Source: Sphingobium faniae | GTDB lineage: Bacteria > Pseudomonadota > Alphaproteobacteria > Sphingomonadales > Sphingomonadaceae | DNA: 64,000 nucleotides | Assembly (NCBI GenBank): GCA_900100475.1 | Contig: FMTU01000001.1 | Span: 248,001-312,000, forward strand | Direction of reading: 5' to 3' | Shown here: one piece after another, positions 26,767-35,110 of the stretch | Position numbering within the stretch: the first letter of the stretch is position 1 | How the letters are laid out: every line of letters starts with the position of its first letter | Made by a program: the position numbers and the translations under genes | The notes under the pieces: generated by a model | What the model saw: the letters and a program-made list of their open reading frames with translations, nothing else | The model's database searches: none | Told to the model about the DNA's origin: nothing

Positions 26767-28182
26767 CTATAGCAGCGATCCGACCATGCGGGCGATATTC
26801 TCCGCGATCTTGCGCGGGAAGAAGCGGGCGCTCCATGCGGCCCGTTCGATCTCGTCGCTGTGGGCCAGCCATTCGCGCTGCACGGCGTCCACCGCCGCCA
26901 CCGATTCCGGGTCGAACAGGAGGAGGCTGGCTTCCTCGTTCAACTGGAAGGAGCGCAGGTCCACATTGCTGGAACCGATGAGCGCGAGGCGGCCGTCGAT
27001 GCTGACCGTCTTGGCGTGGAGCAGATAGCGGCGATAGGCGTGGATATGGATGCCCGCCGCCAGCAGTTCCGAATAATAGGAGCTTTGGGCAAGGCGCACG
27101 AGCCACTGGTCCACCGCCGCCGACACGATGATGTCGATCCGCACCCCGCGCAGAACCGCCGTCCGCATCGCGTCGACCAGATCGTCGTCGGGGATGAAAT
27201 AGGGGGCGACGAGGGTCACATGGCTGCGCGCCTGATGCAGTTGCCACACCAGCAGCGTCTTGAAACCTTCCAGCGGATATTCCGCGCCGCTGGGCAGAAG
27301 CTGCGCCACGGCCCGGCCGGCGGGCGGCGGCACCGCGACGGGCGCGGGCGGCAGGATGTGGGTTTCCAGATACCAGTCCGCGCGGATCAGCGCCTCCATC
27401 TCCGCCACGACCGGGCCGGTGACGCGGGCGACCAGTTCGCGGTTGACGATGCCAGGCTTGAAATCCCTGGCGACGATATTCTGCGATCCGACATGGCCGA
27501 TCATGCCGTCGATGACGAAGAGCTTGCGATGGTTGCGCATGTCGCGCCGCGTCCGCCCGCGCAACCAGCGGAAGGGCAGCGCCTCGCGATATTCGACGCC
27601 GGCCGCCTCCAGCATCGCCAGCGTGCCGCGCCGCCATGGGCGCGATCCTACGGGATCGAACATCACCTGCACCGCGACGCCGCGCGTGACGGCGCGGCTT
27701 AACGCATCTGCGACGCGCTGGCCCACCGCGTCATTGGCGAGGATGTAGACGAGGATGCGGACATGGCTGCGCGCGCCGTCGATGTCTGCGACCAGCCGAT
27801 CTATCGCGGCGTCATAGTCGCTGATCAGGTCGACCGCGTTGCCGGTCGTAGCAGGCATCTTGCCGAGCGAGGCGGTGAGCGTCACGATGGCGTCCCGCTG
27901 CTGATCGGGCGGCGGGGCATGGGCGGCAAGGCGAGAGCCCAGAATGTGGAACCAGCCGTCCAGTTCCCCGAACCGATCCCGCCGCCATTCGGGAAAGCGC
28001 GGGGAACCGATCGCCAGGAACAGCAGCAGCCCCGGCACCGGCAGGAAGAAGATCAGCAGCAGCCATGCCCGCGTCGCGGCGGGCGAGCGGCGAAAGGGGA
28101 TGGCGACCAGCGCGCCGATGCGGATCGCCCATTCCAGGACGTAAAAGGCGACCCCCCATTCATTGTCGGGAAGGCCGAACAT
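26767..28182 (-). CDS. cls: Cardiolipin synthase (phospholipase D family)
   Basis: A 471-residue membrane enzyme making cardiolipin from two phosphatidylglycerols. Two N-terminal membrane segments (about residues 8-28 and 40-58) precede two HxK(x4)D catalytic motifs: NHRKLFVIDG near residue 217 and LHAKTVSIDG near residue 393. Each is followed by the usual GSxN (GSQN, GSSN). It starts 20 bp after the nadA stop, hence probably one transcript with nadA and the downstream peptidase. Confidence 0.92.
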   Translation of the reverse strand: MFGLPDNEWGVAFYVLEWAIRIGALVAIPFRRSPAATRAWLLLIFFLPVPGLLLFLAIGSPRFPEWRRDRFGELDGWFHILGSRLAAHAPPPDQQRDAIVTLTASLGKMPATTGNAVDLISDYDAAIDRLVADIDGARSHVRILVYILANDAVGQRVADALSRAVTRGVAVQVMFDPVGSRPWRRGTLAMLEAAGVEYREALPFRWLRGRTRRDMRNHRKLFVIDGMIGHVGSQNIVARDFKPGIVNRELVARVTGPVVAEMEALIRADWYLETHILPPAPVAVPPPAGRAVAQLLPSGAEYPLEGFKTLLVWQLHQARSHVTLVAPYFIPDDDLVDAMRTAVLRGVRIDIIVSAAVDQWLVRLAQSSYYSELLAAGIHIHAYRRYLLHAKTVSIDGRLALIGSSNVDLRSFQLNEEASLLLFDPESVAAVDAVQREWLAHSDEIERAAWSARFFPRKIAENIARMVGSLL

Positions 28183-28202
28183 GATGCCCCTCCCCGGCCC
28201 GC

Positions 28203-29189
28203 CTAACGGTTGCCGAGGTCGCCCTGCCCCACCGTGCCGCTCGCCATTTCGAGCATCCGGTCGAGGCTCTTTTTCGCTCCCAGGCGCAGTCCCTCATCCA
28301 TTTCGATGCGCGGTTGAAGGTCGCGCAGGGCCAGATAGAGCTTTTCCAGCGTGTTGAGCGCCATATAGGGGCAGATATTGCAGTTGCAGTTGCCATCGGC
28401 GCCGGGCGCGCCGATGAAATTCTTGTGCGGCATCGCCTTCTGCATCTGGTGGATGATGTGCGGTTCGGTGGCGACGATCAGCGTGCCGCCTTCCATATGC
28501 CTGGCGTAATCGAGGATGCCGCTGGTCGATCCCACATAATCGGCCAGATCGACGATGTGGCTCGGGCATTCGGGGTGCGCGGCGACGGGTGCGCCGGGAT
28601 GCTGGAGCTTCAGCTTTTCCAGTTCGGTTTCGCTGAAGGCTTCATGCACGATGCACACGCCCGGCCACAGCAGCATGTCGCGACCCAGCTTGCGCTTCAA
28701 ATAGCCGCCCAGATGCTTGTCGGGGCCGAAGATGATCTTCTGGTCCTTCGGAATCTGCGCGAGAATCTTTTCCGCCGAGGAGGAGGTGACGATGATGTCC
28801 GAAAGCGCCTTCACCTCCGCCGAGCAGTTGATGTAGCTCAAGGCGATATGGTCGGGATGGGCTTCGCGGAACGCCTTGAACTGGGCGGGCGGGCAGGAAT
28901 CTTCCAGCGAGCAGCCCGCGTCCATGTCCGGCAGGACCACGATCTTTTCAGGCGAGAGGATTTTCGCCGTTTCCGCCATGAAGCGCACACCGCAAAAAGC
29001 GATGACATCCGCGTCCGTTTCCGCCGCGCGACGGGAAAGTTCGAGGGAATCACCCACGAAATCGGACAGGTCCTGAATTTCCGGCTTCTGGTAATAATGG
29101 CCGAGGATGACGGCGTTGCGCTCCTTGCGCAGCCGGTCGATTTCCGCGCGCAGATCCAGACCCTGCGGGATTGCGGTGATCGCGTTCAT
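28203..29189 (-). CDS. nadA: Quinolinate synthase
   Basis: The 328-residue [4Fe-4S] enzyme condenses iminoaspartate and dihydroxyacetone phosphate to quinolinate. Landmarks are ILGHYYQKPEIQDLSDFVGD, AFCGVRFMAETAKIL, PDMDAGCSLEDSCP and NCNCNICPYMALNTLEKL, which supply the cluster cysteines. The start ATG is nine bases after GAGGAG; a TTG nine bases earlier is less likely. nadB (L-aspartate oxidase), its usual partner, is not here. Confidence 0.96.
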   Translation of the reverse strand: MNAITAIPQGLDLRAEIDRLRKERNAVILGHYYQKPEIQDLSDFVGDSLELSRRAAETDADVIAFCGVRFMAETAKILSPEKIVVLPDMDAGCSLEDSCPPAQFKAFREAHPDHIALSYINCSAEVKALSDIIVTSSSAEKILAQIPKDQKIIFGPDKHLGGYLKRKLGRDMLLWPGVCIVHEAFSETELEKLKLQHPGAPVAAHPECPSHIVDLADYVGSTSGILDYARHMEGGTLIVATEPHIIHQMQKAMPHKNFIGAPGADGNCNCNICPYMALNTLEKLYLALRDLQPRIEMDEGLRLGAKKSLDRMLEMASGTVGQGDLGNR

Positions 29190-29225
29190 GTCCTTCAACT
29201 CCTCGACTACCCTGTGCGGCGGCCC

Positions 29226-29945
29226 CTAGCGGGCCTGCCGCTTGTTTTCCAGCACCTCATTGATGGGTGTGGTCACGTCCCATTGCTCTTTATTGCTATT
29301 GGCCCTTTCCGGCGGGAAAGTCACGATCACCCGCGCATCGCCATAGCCCATCGCGCCGAGCGGCGCGCCCAATAGCTTGCCTAGCGCGGCGCGGCCATAA
29401 TCGCGCGCCTGCGCCATCCGTTCGGGCGAGCGCGCTTCCTTGTCCGCCCGGCCCTGCGCGTGGGCGGAGGTGCGGCGGCTCAACTCCTCGGCCGCCTGCC
29501 GCGTGACGAACATGCCCGTCGTGCGAACCAACGTGCGGGCGGCTTCGTCGACATTGGGCCGCGCGGGCTTCACATCCGGCGCGTTGACGATCAGCGTGCG
29601 GGTCTTTTCGTTCCATTCCAGATCGTCCGGACCGATATGGCTCACGTCGATGAAATAATCGACGGAGAAGGGCATCTTCACCACCTGATCCGACTTCAGC
29701 CAGCCAAAGCCGCGCACATCCTGCGCCGTGCTCTGGACCGTGCCGGAAAATTCGGACACCTTGAGGCTGCTCGCGCCGGCGAACTGTTCCGCGATGAGCT
29801 GCGTCACGGCGGACCCGTCCTCCTCCACCGTGACGACATAGTCGCGATTGTAACGCTGCCAACCGGCGAGCATCGTCCCGGCGACGATCAGCACCAGCAG
29901 CGCGACGGCCGCCGGCGCGCCATAGCGTTTCAGCACAGCCGCCAT
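29226..29945 (-). CDS. DUF4230 domain protein
   Basis: A 239-residue protein of the DUF4230 family, function unknown. One N-terminal membrane segment (AVALLVLIVAGTMLAGW) anchors a periplasmic domain of about 200 residues containing GWLKSDQVVKMPFSVDYFID and RVIVTFPPE. The start lies 16 nt inside the 3' end of the MBL hydrolase gene and nadA begins 36 bp after the stop, so it is in the middle of a transcript. No catalytic motif is apparent. Confidence 0.82.
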   Translation of the reverse strand: MAAVLKRYGAPAAVALLVLIVAGTMLAGWQRYNRDYVVTVEEDGSAVTQLIAEQFAGASSLKVSEFSGTVQSTAQDVRGFGWLKSDQVVKMPFSVDYFIDVSHIGPDDLEWNEKTRTLIVNAPDVKPARPNVDEAARTLVRTTGMFVTRQAAEELSRRTSAHAQGRADKEARSPERMAQARDYGRAALGKLLGAPLGAMGYGDARVIVTFPPERANSNKEQWDVTTPINEVLENKRQAR

Positions 29946-30808
29946 CGGCCGTCATCCAGCGGAGCGGCGACGCCGCGCTGGTCCAGATCAATCAGATGCG
30001 CCAGAACCGAGCGCCCGGCCGCGCCATGCAGTCGGGGGTCGACGCCCTTGTACATGTCGGCGACCATGTCTGGGATCAGCGAGACGCCATGACGTTTGAG
30101 GAAGCGGACGATCTGCCCCTCGCGCTGTTTGCGATGCCCCATCATGCCGCGCACCAGCCGCTGCGGGTTGCTGACGGGTTCGCCATGGGCGGGATAGTAA
30201 ATGACGTCATCCCGGTCGAGCAGCCGCTGCATCGAGCGCATATAGTCCGTCATGTCGCCATCGGGCGGGGAAATGACGCTGGTGGACCAGCCCATGACAT
30301 GATCGCCGGTGAAAAGCGCCTTTTCCTCCCGCAGCGCGAAACAGAGATGGTTGGAGGTGTGGCCGGGGGTGGCGACGGCTTCGAGCGTCCAGCCTTCTCC
30401 CGCCACCTGCTCGCCATCGGCCAGGATGCGATCGGGGCGGTAGGAGGCGTCGAAGGCCGCATCGGCGCGGGGGCCGTCATCCTCCAGGGTGAGCGGCGCG
30501 CAGCCAACGATGGGCGCGCCGACGATCCGCGCAAGGGGCGCGGCCGCCGGGCTATGGTCGCGATGGGTATGGGTGCACAGGATCGCGCGGACGGGCCGCC
30601 GCCCCACCGCCGCGACCATAGCCGCGATATGTTCGGTCTCGTCGGGGCCGGGGTCGATCACCGCCACGTCATTCTGACCCACGACATAGGTCTGCGTCCC
30701 CGTATAGGTGAAAGGGGACGGGTTCGGAGCCAACACGCGCGCCACCAGCGGGGACAGCGTCATGCGGATGCCGGTCGGCATGTCGGCCGGATCAATCGGG
30801 GCGTTCAT
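29930..30808 (-). CDS. MBL-fold metallohydrolase (beta-lactamase-like domain)
   Basis: A metallo-beta-lactamase-fold hydrolase of about 292 residues with the binuclear metal motif THTHRDHSPA near residue 80. Later metal ligands are in TPGHTSNH, LFTGDHVMGW and PAHGEP. The C-terminal helix region HRKQREGQIVRFLKRHGVS matches the LACTB2-like/RNase-like subgroup. Its substrate is unknown. The ATG at 30808 is preferred; an ATG three codons upstream also exists. It appears to be the first gene of the run leading to nadA. Confidence 0.87.
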   Translation of the reverse strand: MNAPIDPADMPTGIRMTLSPLVARVLAPNPSPFTYTGTQTYVVGQNDVAVIDPGPDETEHIAAMVAAVGRRPVRAILCTHTHRDHSPAAAPLARIVGAPIVGCAPLTLEDDGPRADAAFDASYRPDRILADGEQVAGEGWTLEAVATPGHTSNHLCFALREEKALFTGDHVMGWSTSVISPPDGDMTDYMRSMQRLLDRDDVIYYPAHGEPVSNPQRLVRGMMGHRKQREGQIVRFLKRHGVSLIPDMVADMYKGVDPRLHGAAGRSVLAHLIDLDQRGVAAPLDDGRWRLC

Positions 30809-30894
30809 GCACCCCATGTGCCTATTTCGGGGAGTTTTTCAAGGGCGGCGAGAGAGGGATTCCGTTTGGGCGGAGCATGACCTAGAGTGACGGG

Positions 30895-31791
30895 ATGACC
30901 GCATCCTCCGCCCTGATCGAAGACTGGCGGCGTCATCTGGCGCTCGACCGACGGCGGTCGGCGCATACGGTGCGCGCCTATATGGCGACGGCGGAACGGC
31001 TGGTCGCCTTTCTGGAGGAGCATCGCGGCGAAGCGGTGACGCAGGCGATGCTGGCGCGGCTGGATCAGGCGGATTTGCGCGCTTTCCTGACGGCGCGGCG
31101 CATGGATGGGATCGGCAATCTGTCCGCCGCGCGGGAATTGTCGGCGGTGCGGGGCTTTTTGACGTTCGTGGGCGGCGAGGAAGGGCGCGTTCCCGTGATG
31201 AAGGGGCCAAGGGTGAAGCGTGGACTGCCCCGGCCCATTTCCCCCGACGAGGCGGTGGCGCTGGCCGACGACATCGCCGAAGCGGCGCGGGACGGATGGA
31301 TCGGCGCACGCGACTGGGCGGTGCTGATGCTGCTTTACGGCGCGGGGCTTCGCATCGGGGAGGCCGTGGGACTGACCGGCGATGTGCTGCCGCTCGGCGA
31401 TACGCTGCGCGTCACGGGCAAGCGGAACAAGACGCGGATGGTGCCGCTGCTGCCGCAGGTAAGGCAGGCCATCGAACATTATGTCACGCTTTGCCCTCAT
31501 GCGATGGCGCGGGGCGGGCCACTGTTCCGGGGCGCGCGGGGCGGGCCGCTCTCCCCTGCCCTGATCCGGCGGGCGGTGCAGGGCGCGCGGGGACGGCTGG
31601 GCCTGTCGGAGCGGACCACGCCCCATGCTCTGCGGCACAGCTTCGCCACGCATCTGCTGGGGCGGGGCGCGGACCTGCGCTCGCTCCAGGAATTGCTGGG
31701 CCATGCGAGCCTTTCCTCGACACAGGTCTATACGCAGGTCGATGCCGCGCATCTGCTGGATGTGTATCGCAACGCCCATCCGCGCGCATGA
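30895..31791 (+). CDS. xerC: Tyrosine recombinase XerC-like
   Basis: A 298-residue tyrosine recombinase. The N-terminal SAM-like core-binding domain has SAHTVRAYMATAERLVAFL. The catalytic domain shows GAGLRIGEAVGL (Arg I), HALRHSFATHLL (His/Arg box) and LGHASLSSTQVYTQV with the nucleophilic tyrosine. Length and motifs fit the chromosome-dimer-resolving XerC rather than a phage integrase. No dif-like site or tRNA end is visible nearby. XerC versus XerD cannot be decided without comparison. Confidence 0.87.
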   Translation: MTASSALIEDWRRHLALDRRRSAHTVRAYMATAERLVAFLEEHRGEAVTQAMLARLDQADLRAFLTARRMDGIGNLSAARELSAVRGFLTFVGGEEGRVPVMKGPRVKRGLPRPISPDEAVALADDIAEAARDGWIGARDWAVLMLLYGAGLRIGEAVGLTGDVLPLGDTLRVTGKRNKTRMVPLLPQVRQAIEHYVTLCPHAMARGGPLFRGARGGPLSPALIRRAVQGARGRLGLSERTTPHALRHSFATHLLGRGADLRSLQELLGHASLSSTQVYTQVDAAHLLDVYRNAHPRA

Positions 31792-31861
31792 TTTGACGCC
31801 GATCAATGACGGGGCTGCGGCGCGCGGCAAGCTGATCCCTCCACCGGAAGGAAATCAGCCG

Positions 31862-32272
31862 ATGAACAGCGCAGCCCCCTCCAGCCCCTATGACCGCATC
31901 GGCGGCGAGCCGGTCGTGCGCGCCATTGTCGACCATTTCTACGACCTGCTGGAAACGGACCCGAACTTCGCCGATCTGCGGGCGATCCATGCGACGGACC
32001 TTGGCCCCGTCCGCCACGGGCTGACCCGCTTTCTCGTCGGCTGGATGGGCGGGCCGCGCGACTGGTTCGAGCGCGGGTCGTGCATGATGTCGCTGCATCG
32101 CGCCCTTCCGATCGGCCCTGCGCTGGGCGAACAATGGGCGCTCGCCATGGCCTGCGCCATCGCCGCGCAGGAGGATATGGATCACGCTCTGGGAGACGCG
32201 ATGGCAGAGGCGCTCGGCCAGATGGCGCGCGCGATGGTCAATGTCGGCCTGCCCAATGGCAAGGCGGCCTGA
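31862..32272 (+). CDS. Group II truncated haemoglobin
   Basis: A 136-residue globin of the truncated (2/2) class, binding O2 or NO at a haem in the cytoplasm. It begins YDRIGGEPVVRAIVDHFYDL and contains the GWMGGP turn and WFERGSCMMSLHRALPIG, where the histidine is the likely proximal ligand. The start ATG follows GAAGGA at 9 nt, 70 bp after xerC. A role in NO or peroxynitrite detoxification would fit the nitrate assimilation genes elsewhere in the window (inference). Confidence 0.9.
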   Translation: MNSAAPSSPYDRIGGEPVVRAIVDHFYDLLETDPNFADLRAIHATDLGPVRHGLTRFLVGWMGGPRDWFERGSCMMSLHRALPIGPALGEQWALAMACAIAAQEDMDHALGDAMAEALGQMARAMVNVGLPNGKAA

Positions 32273-32276
32273 ACAG

Positions 32277-32876
32277 TCAGCCGCGCGGCTTCCAGGTGAC
32301 GAGACGCCAGAGATAAAGGATGACCGCCCCGACCACGCAGGCGGTCGCCACCGGCCCCACATATTTGTCGATGTCGCGGAAATTCTGGCCCAGCATGAAC
32401 CCGGCATAGGCAAGGATGACGTTCCAGATCAGCGCCCCGCCGGTCGTCCACAGCAAAAATTTCATATGCCCCATGCGGAACAGGCCCGCAGGCAGGGAGA
32501 TCATCGTGCGGAAGGCTGGCATGAAACGGAAGACGAAGACGACGATCTGGCCATATTTGCCGAACAGGTGGTCGAGTGCCTCCACATCCTTCCATTCCAG
32601 CGTCGCCCAGCGGCCATAACGATCCACCAGCGGCTTGAGCCGTCCGAAACCGAGGAGATGGCCGACCAGATACCAGAAATAATTGCCGACCGTGGTGCCG
32701 AGCGTGCCCGCGAGCAGCAGCCACTCCATCTCCATCCGCCCCTGCCCGACGCGGATGCCACCGATCCCCATGATGAGTTCGGAGGGTATGGGCGGAAAGA
32801 CATTTTCCAGCACCATCAACAGGAAAATGCCCCAATAGCCGCCCGCGTCGATCAGGCGCAGGACGAAATCGGTCAT
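32277..32876 (-). CDS. DedA family membrane protein
   Basis: A 199-residue inner-membrane protein of the DedA/VTT family, some members of which recycle undecaprenyl phosphate or flip phospholipids. The conserved pieces are ENVFPPIPSELIMGIGG near residue 24 and VFVFRFMPAFRTMISLPAG near residue 113, with the arginine in the re-entrant helix. It is downstream of gshB (19 bp) on the same strand and convergent with the truncated haemoglobin gene (4 bp). Confidence 0.93.
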   Translation of the reverse strand: MTDFVLRLIDAGGYWGIFLLMVLENVFPPIPSELIMGIGGIRVGQGRMEMEWLLLAGTLGTTVGNYFWYLVGHLLGFGRLKPLVDRYGRWATLEWKDVEALDHLFGKYGQIVVFVFRFMPAFRTMISLPAGLFRMGHMKFLLWTTGGALIWNVILAYAGFMLGQNFRDIDKYVGPVATACVVGAVILYLWRLVTWKPRG

Positions 32877-32895
32877 GCCTTGCAGCGCCGTTCCG

Positions 32896-33870
32896 TCATG
32901 CCGCCGCCCGCGCGGCGAGACGCGCGTCGATCGCGTCCCAGATCATCGCTCCGGTGTCCGTGCCGTTGAAGGCGTCGATCGAGACGATGCCGGTGGGCGA
33001 CGTCACGTTGATTTCCGTCAGCCACTCCCCGCCGATCACGTCGATGCCGACGAACAACAGCCCCCGGCGCTTCAGTTCCGGGCGGAGCGCGGCGCAGATT
33101 TCCTCTTCCTTTTCGGTGAGTTGCGTCTTGGCTGCCGACCCGCCAACCGCGAGGTTGGAGCGGATTTCGCCCGCGCCGGGAATGCGGTTGACCGCGCCCG
33201 CGACTTCACCGTCAACAAGGACGATGCGCTTGTCGCCCTTGGCGACGCCGGGGATGAAAGCCTGAACCATGAAGGGTTCGACCCATGAGGATTTGAACAG
33301 TTCCACCAGCGCGGACAGATTCGCGCCCGACTGCCCGACATGGAAGACGGCGTTGCCCGCATTGCCATAGAGCGGCTTCACCACGATCTCGCCATGCTGG
33401 GCGAGGAAGCCCTTCACCTCCTCCAGATCGCGGGTGATCATCGTCGGCGGCATGAAGCGCGCATAGTCGAGGACGAACAGCTTTTCGGGCGCGTCGCGGA
33501 CGGCGGCGGGGTCGTTGACCACCAGCGTTTCGGCCTGCACCCGCTCCAGCAAATGGGTGGCGGTGATGTAGGAGAGGTCGAAGGGCGGATCCTGCCGCAT
33601 CAGCACCACGTCCACGTCGCGGCCAAGGTCCAGCATTTCCGGTTCGCCGAAGATGAAATGATCGCCCGCGACCTTCTGCACCCGCACCGGGCGCGCCTTC
33701 GCCAGCACGCGGCCTTCATTATAGGTGAGGTCGGTGGCGAGATAATGATAGAGCCTGTGTCCCCGCTTCCGCGCGGCGAGCATGATGTGGAAGGTCGAAT
33801 CCCCCTCGATATTGATCCCTTCCATCGGGTCCATCTGCACAGCGACGGTGAGCGGGTTCAACTGGGTCAT
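32896..33870 (-). CDS. gshB: Glutathione synthetase
   Basis: A 324-residue prokaryotic-type glutathione synthetase, adding glycine to gamma-glutamylcysteine with ATP. Visible are the N-terminal VAVQMDPMEGINIEGDSTF, LMRQDPPFDLSYITATHLLE, the ATP-grasp loop VVKPLYGNAGNAVFHV and the C-terminal EINVTSPTGI. It lies in the run rsmI-yraN-gshB-dedA. gshA is not in the window. Confidence 0.97.
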   Translation of the reverse strand: MTQLNPLTVAVQMDPMEGINIEGDSTFHIMLAARKRGHRLYHYLATDLTYNEGRVLAKARPVRVQKVAGDHFIFGEPEMLDLGRDVDVVLMRQDPPFDLSYITATHLLERVQAETLVVNDPAAVRDAPEKLFVLDYARFMPPTMITRDLEEVKGFLAQHGEIVVKPLYGNAGNAVFHVGQSGANLSALVELFKSSWVEPFMVQAFIPGVAKGDKRIVLVDGEVAGAVNRIPGAGEIRSNLAVGGSAAKTQLTEKEEEICAALRPELKRRGLLFVGIDVIGGEWLTEINVTSPTGIVSIDAFNGTDTGAMIWDAIDARLAARAAA

Positions 33871-33906
33871 GTTCTTCCTTCTTGCTGCGCAGCGCCGGGA
33901 GAGTGG

Positions 33907-34260
33907 TCAGCCCCCATGCCAGACATTCGCCAGATGGCGTGGCGGACGCCCCGGCGCAAGGAGCATCACGTCGATTCGCATGTCGTCCCCGGGTTTGGCA
34001 TGTTCATGGAACAGGATTTCCGCCGCCGCCGCGACGCGGGACAGGCGGCGTTCGTCGATGGCGATGTCGAGATCGGCGACGGTGGCGCGGGCCTTCACCT
34101 CGACAAAGGCGATCACGGCGCCGCGCCTGGCGACAAGGTCCACCTCGCCCGCGGGCGTCCGCGCGCGGCGGGCGAGGATTTGCCAGCCCTTCAAGCGCAG
34201 CCACCATGCGGCGATGCGTTCGGCCTGCCGCCCGCGTTTTTCCGCAGCCTGTTTCCTCAT
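33907..34260 (-). CDS. yraN: YraN family endonuclease-like protein (UPF0102)
   Basis: A 117-residue protein of the UPF0102/YraN family with a restriction-endonuclease-like fold. The acidic catalytic pattern is visible as GEVDLVARRGAVIAFVEVKAR near residues 38-58 (written as two parts: GEVDLVARR, FVEVKAR). The biological role is unknown. The start overlaps the rsmI stop by ATGA, an arrangement conserved widely, and gshB follows after 36 bp. Confidence 0.93.
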   Translation of the reverse strand: MRKQAAEKRGRQAERIAAWWLRLKGWQILARRARTPAGEVDLVARRGAVIAFVEVKARATVADLDIAIDERRLSRVAAAAEILFHEHAKPGDDMRIDVMLLAPGRPPRHLANVWHGG

Positions 34261-35099
34261 CCCTTGAGTTCCATCGCGCGGGCATAAAGGGCGCGCCGGT
34301 CGAGGCCGAGTTTCTTCGCCACCTCCCCCGCCGCCCTGGAGACGGGGAGGCGCGCCATCGCCTCAAGCAGCGCGGCGTCGGCATCCTCCGCGCTGGCGGG
34401 GGGCGCTTCGCCGGGCGGGCCGACGATGACGACGATCTCACCCCTGGGCGGAGCGTCGGCATAGCGGGCGGAGAGTTGGGTGAGGGTGCCGGTCGCTGTT
34501 TCCTCGAACGCCTTGCTGATTTCGCGGCTGACGGCGGCGTCGCGGTCGCCGAGCCCCTCGGCCATGGCGCCGAGGCTGTCGGAGAGGCGCGGGCCGCTTT
34601 CGTAGAAGATGAGGGTGGCGCGCAGGGCGGCGACTTCGGCCAGCGCATCTGCCCGCGCCTTGGCCTTGGCGGGGAGGAAGCCCATGAACAGGAAACGGTC
34701 GGTCGGCAGCCCCGACAGGGTGAGCGCCGCGATGGCCGCGCTGGGACCGGGCAGCGTCGTGATCCGCCGCCCCGCCGCCCGCGCGTCACGCACCAGCTTG
34801 TAGCCCGGATCGGAGATGAGCGGCGTCCCGGCGTCGGACAACAGCGCCACCGATTCGCTCGCCATCCGCTCGACCAGGCGGGCGCGGACGCCCTCCGCGC
34901 TATGATCATGATAGGGGATCATCGGCCGATCCGACCCCGCATGGCGCAGCAGGCGCGCGCTGACCCGTGTATCTTCCACGGCGATCACATCGGCGCGGCG
35001 CAATATCTCCGCCGCGCGCGGCGTCAGGTCTCCAAGGTTGCCGATGGGACCGGCGACGATATAAAGACCGGGTTCAAGCCCCGAATGTTGAGTTTCCAT
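34257..35099 (-). CDS. rsmI: 16S rRNA (cytidine-1402-2'-O)-methyltransferase
   Basis: A 280-residue tetrapyrrole-methylase-fold enzyme that 2'-O-methylates C1402 of 16S rRNA. Motifs: LYIVAGPIGNLGDLTPRA at the start, EDTRVSARLL, LLSDAGTPLISDPGYKLV, and TTLPGPSAAIAALTLSGLP. It is divergent from the LpoA-like lipoprotein gene with only 11 bp between starts, so their promoters must overlap the coding sequences. It overlaps yraN by 4 nt. Confidence 0.96.
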   Translation of the reverse strand: METQHSGLEPGLYIVAGPIGNLGDLTPRAAEILRRADVIAVEDTRVSARLLRHAGSDRPMIPYHDHSAEGVRARLVERMASESVALLSDAGTPLISDPGYKLVRDARAAGRRITTLPGPSAAIAALTLSGLPTDRFLFMGFLPAKAKARADALAEVAALRATLIFYESGPRLSDSLGAMAEGLGDRDAAVSREISKAFEETATGTLTQLSARYADAPPRGEIVVIVGPPGEAPPASAEDADAALLEAMARLPVSRAAGEVAKKLGLDRRALYARAMELKG

Positions 35100-35110
35100 A
35101 AGGACATCAA

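Noticed and set aside
30895..31791. Tyrosine recombinase as the mark of an integrated element
   Set aside because: Sequence fits housekeeping XerC; no tRNA end, direct repeats or phage genes flank it.
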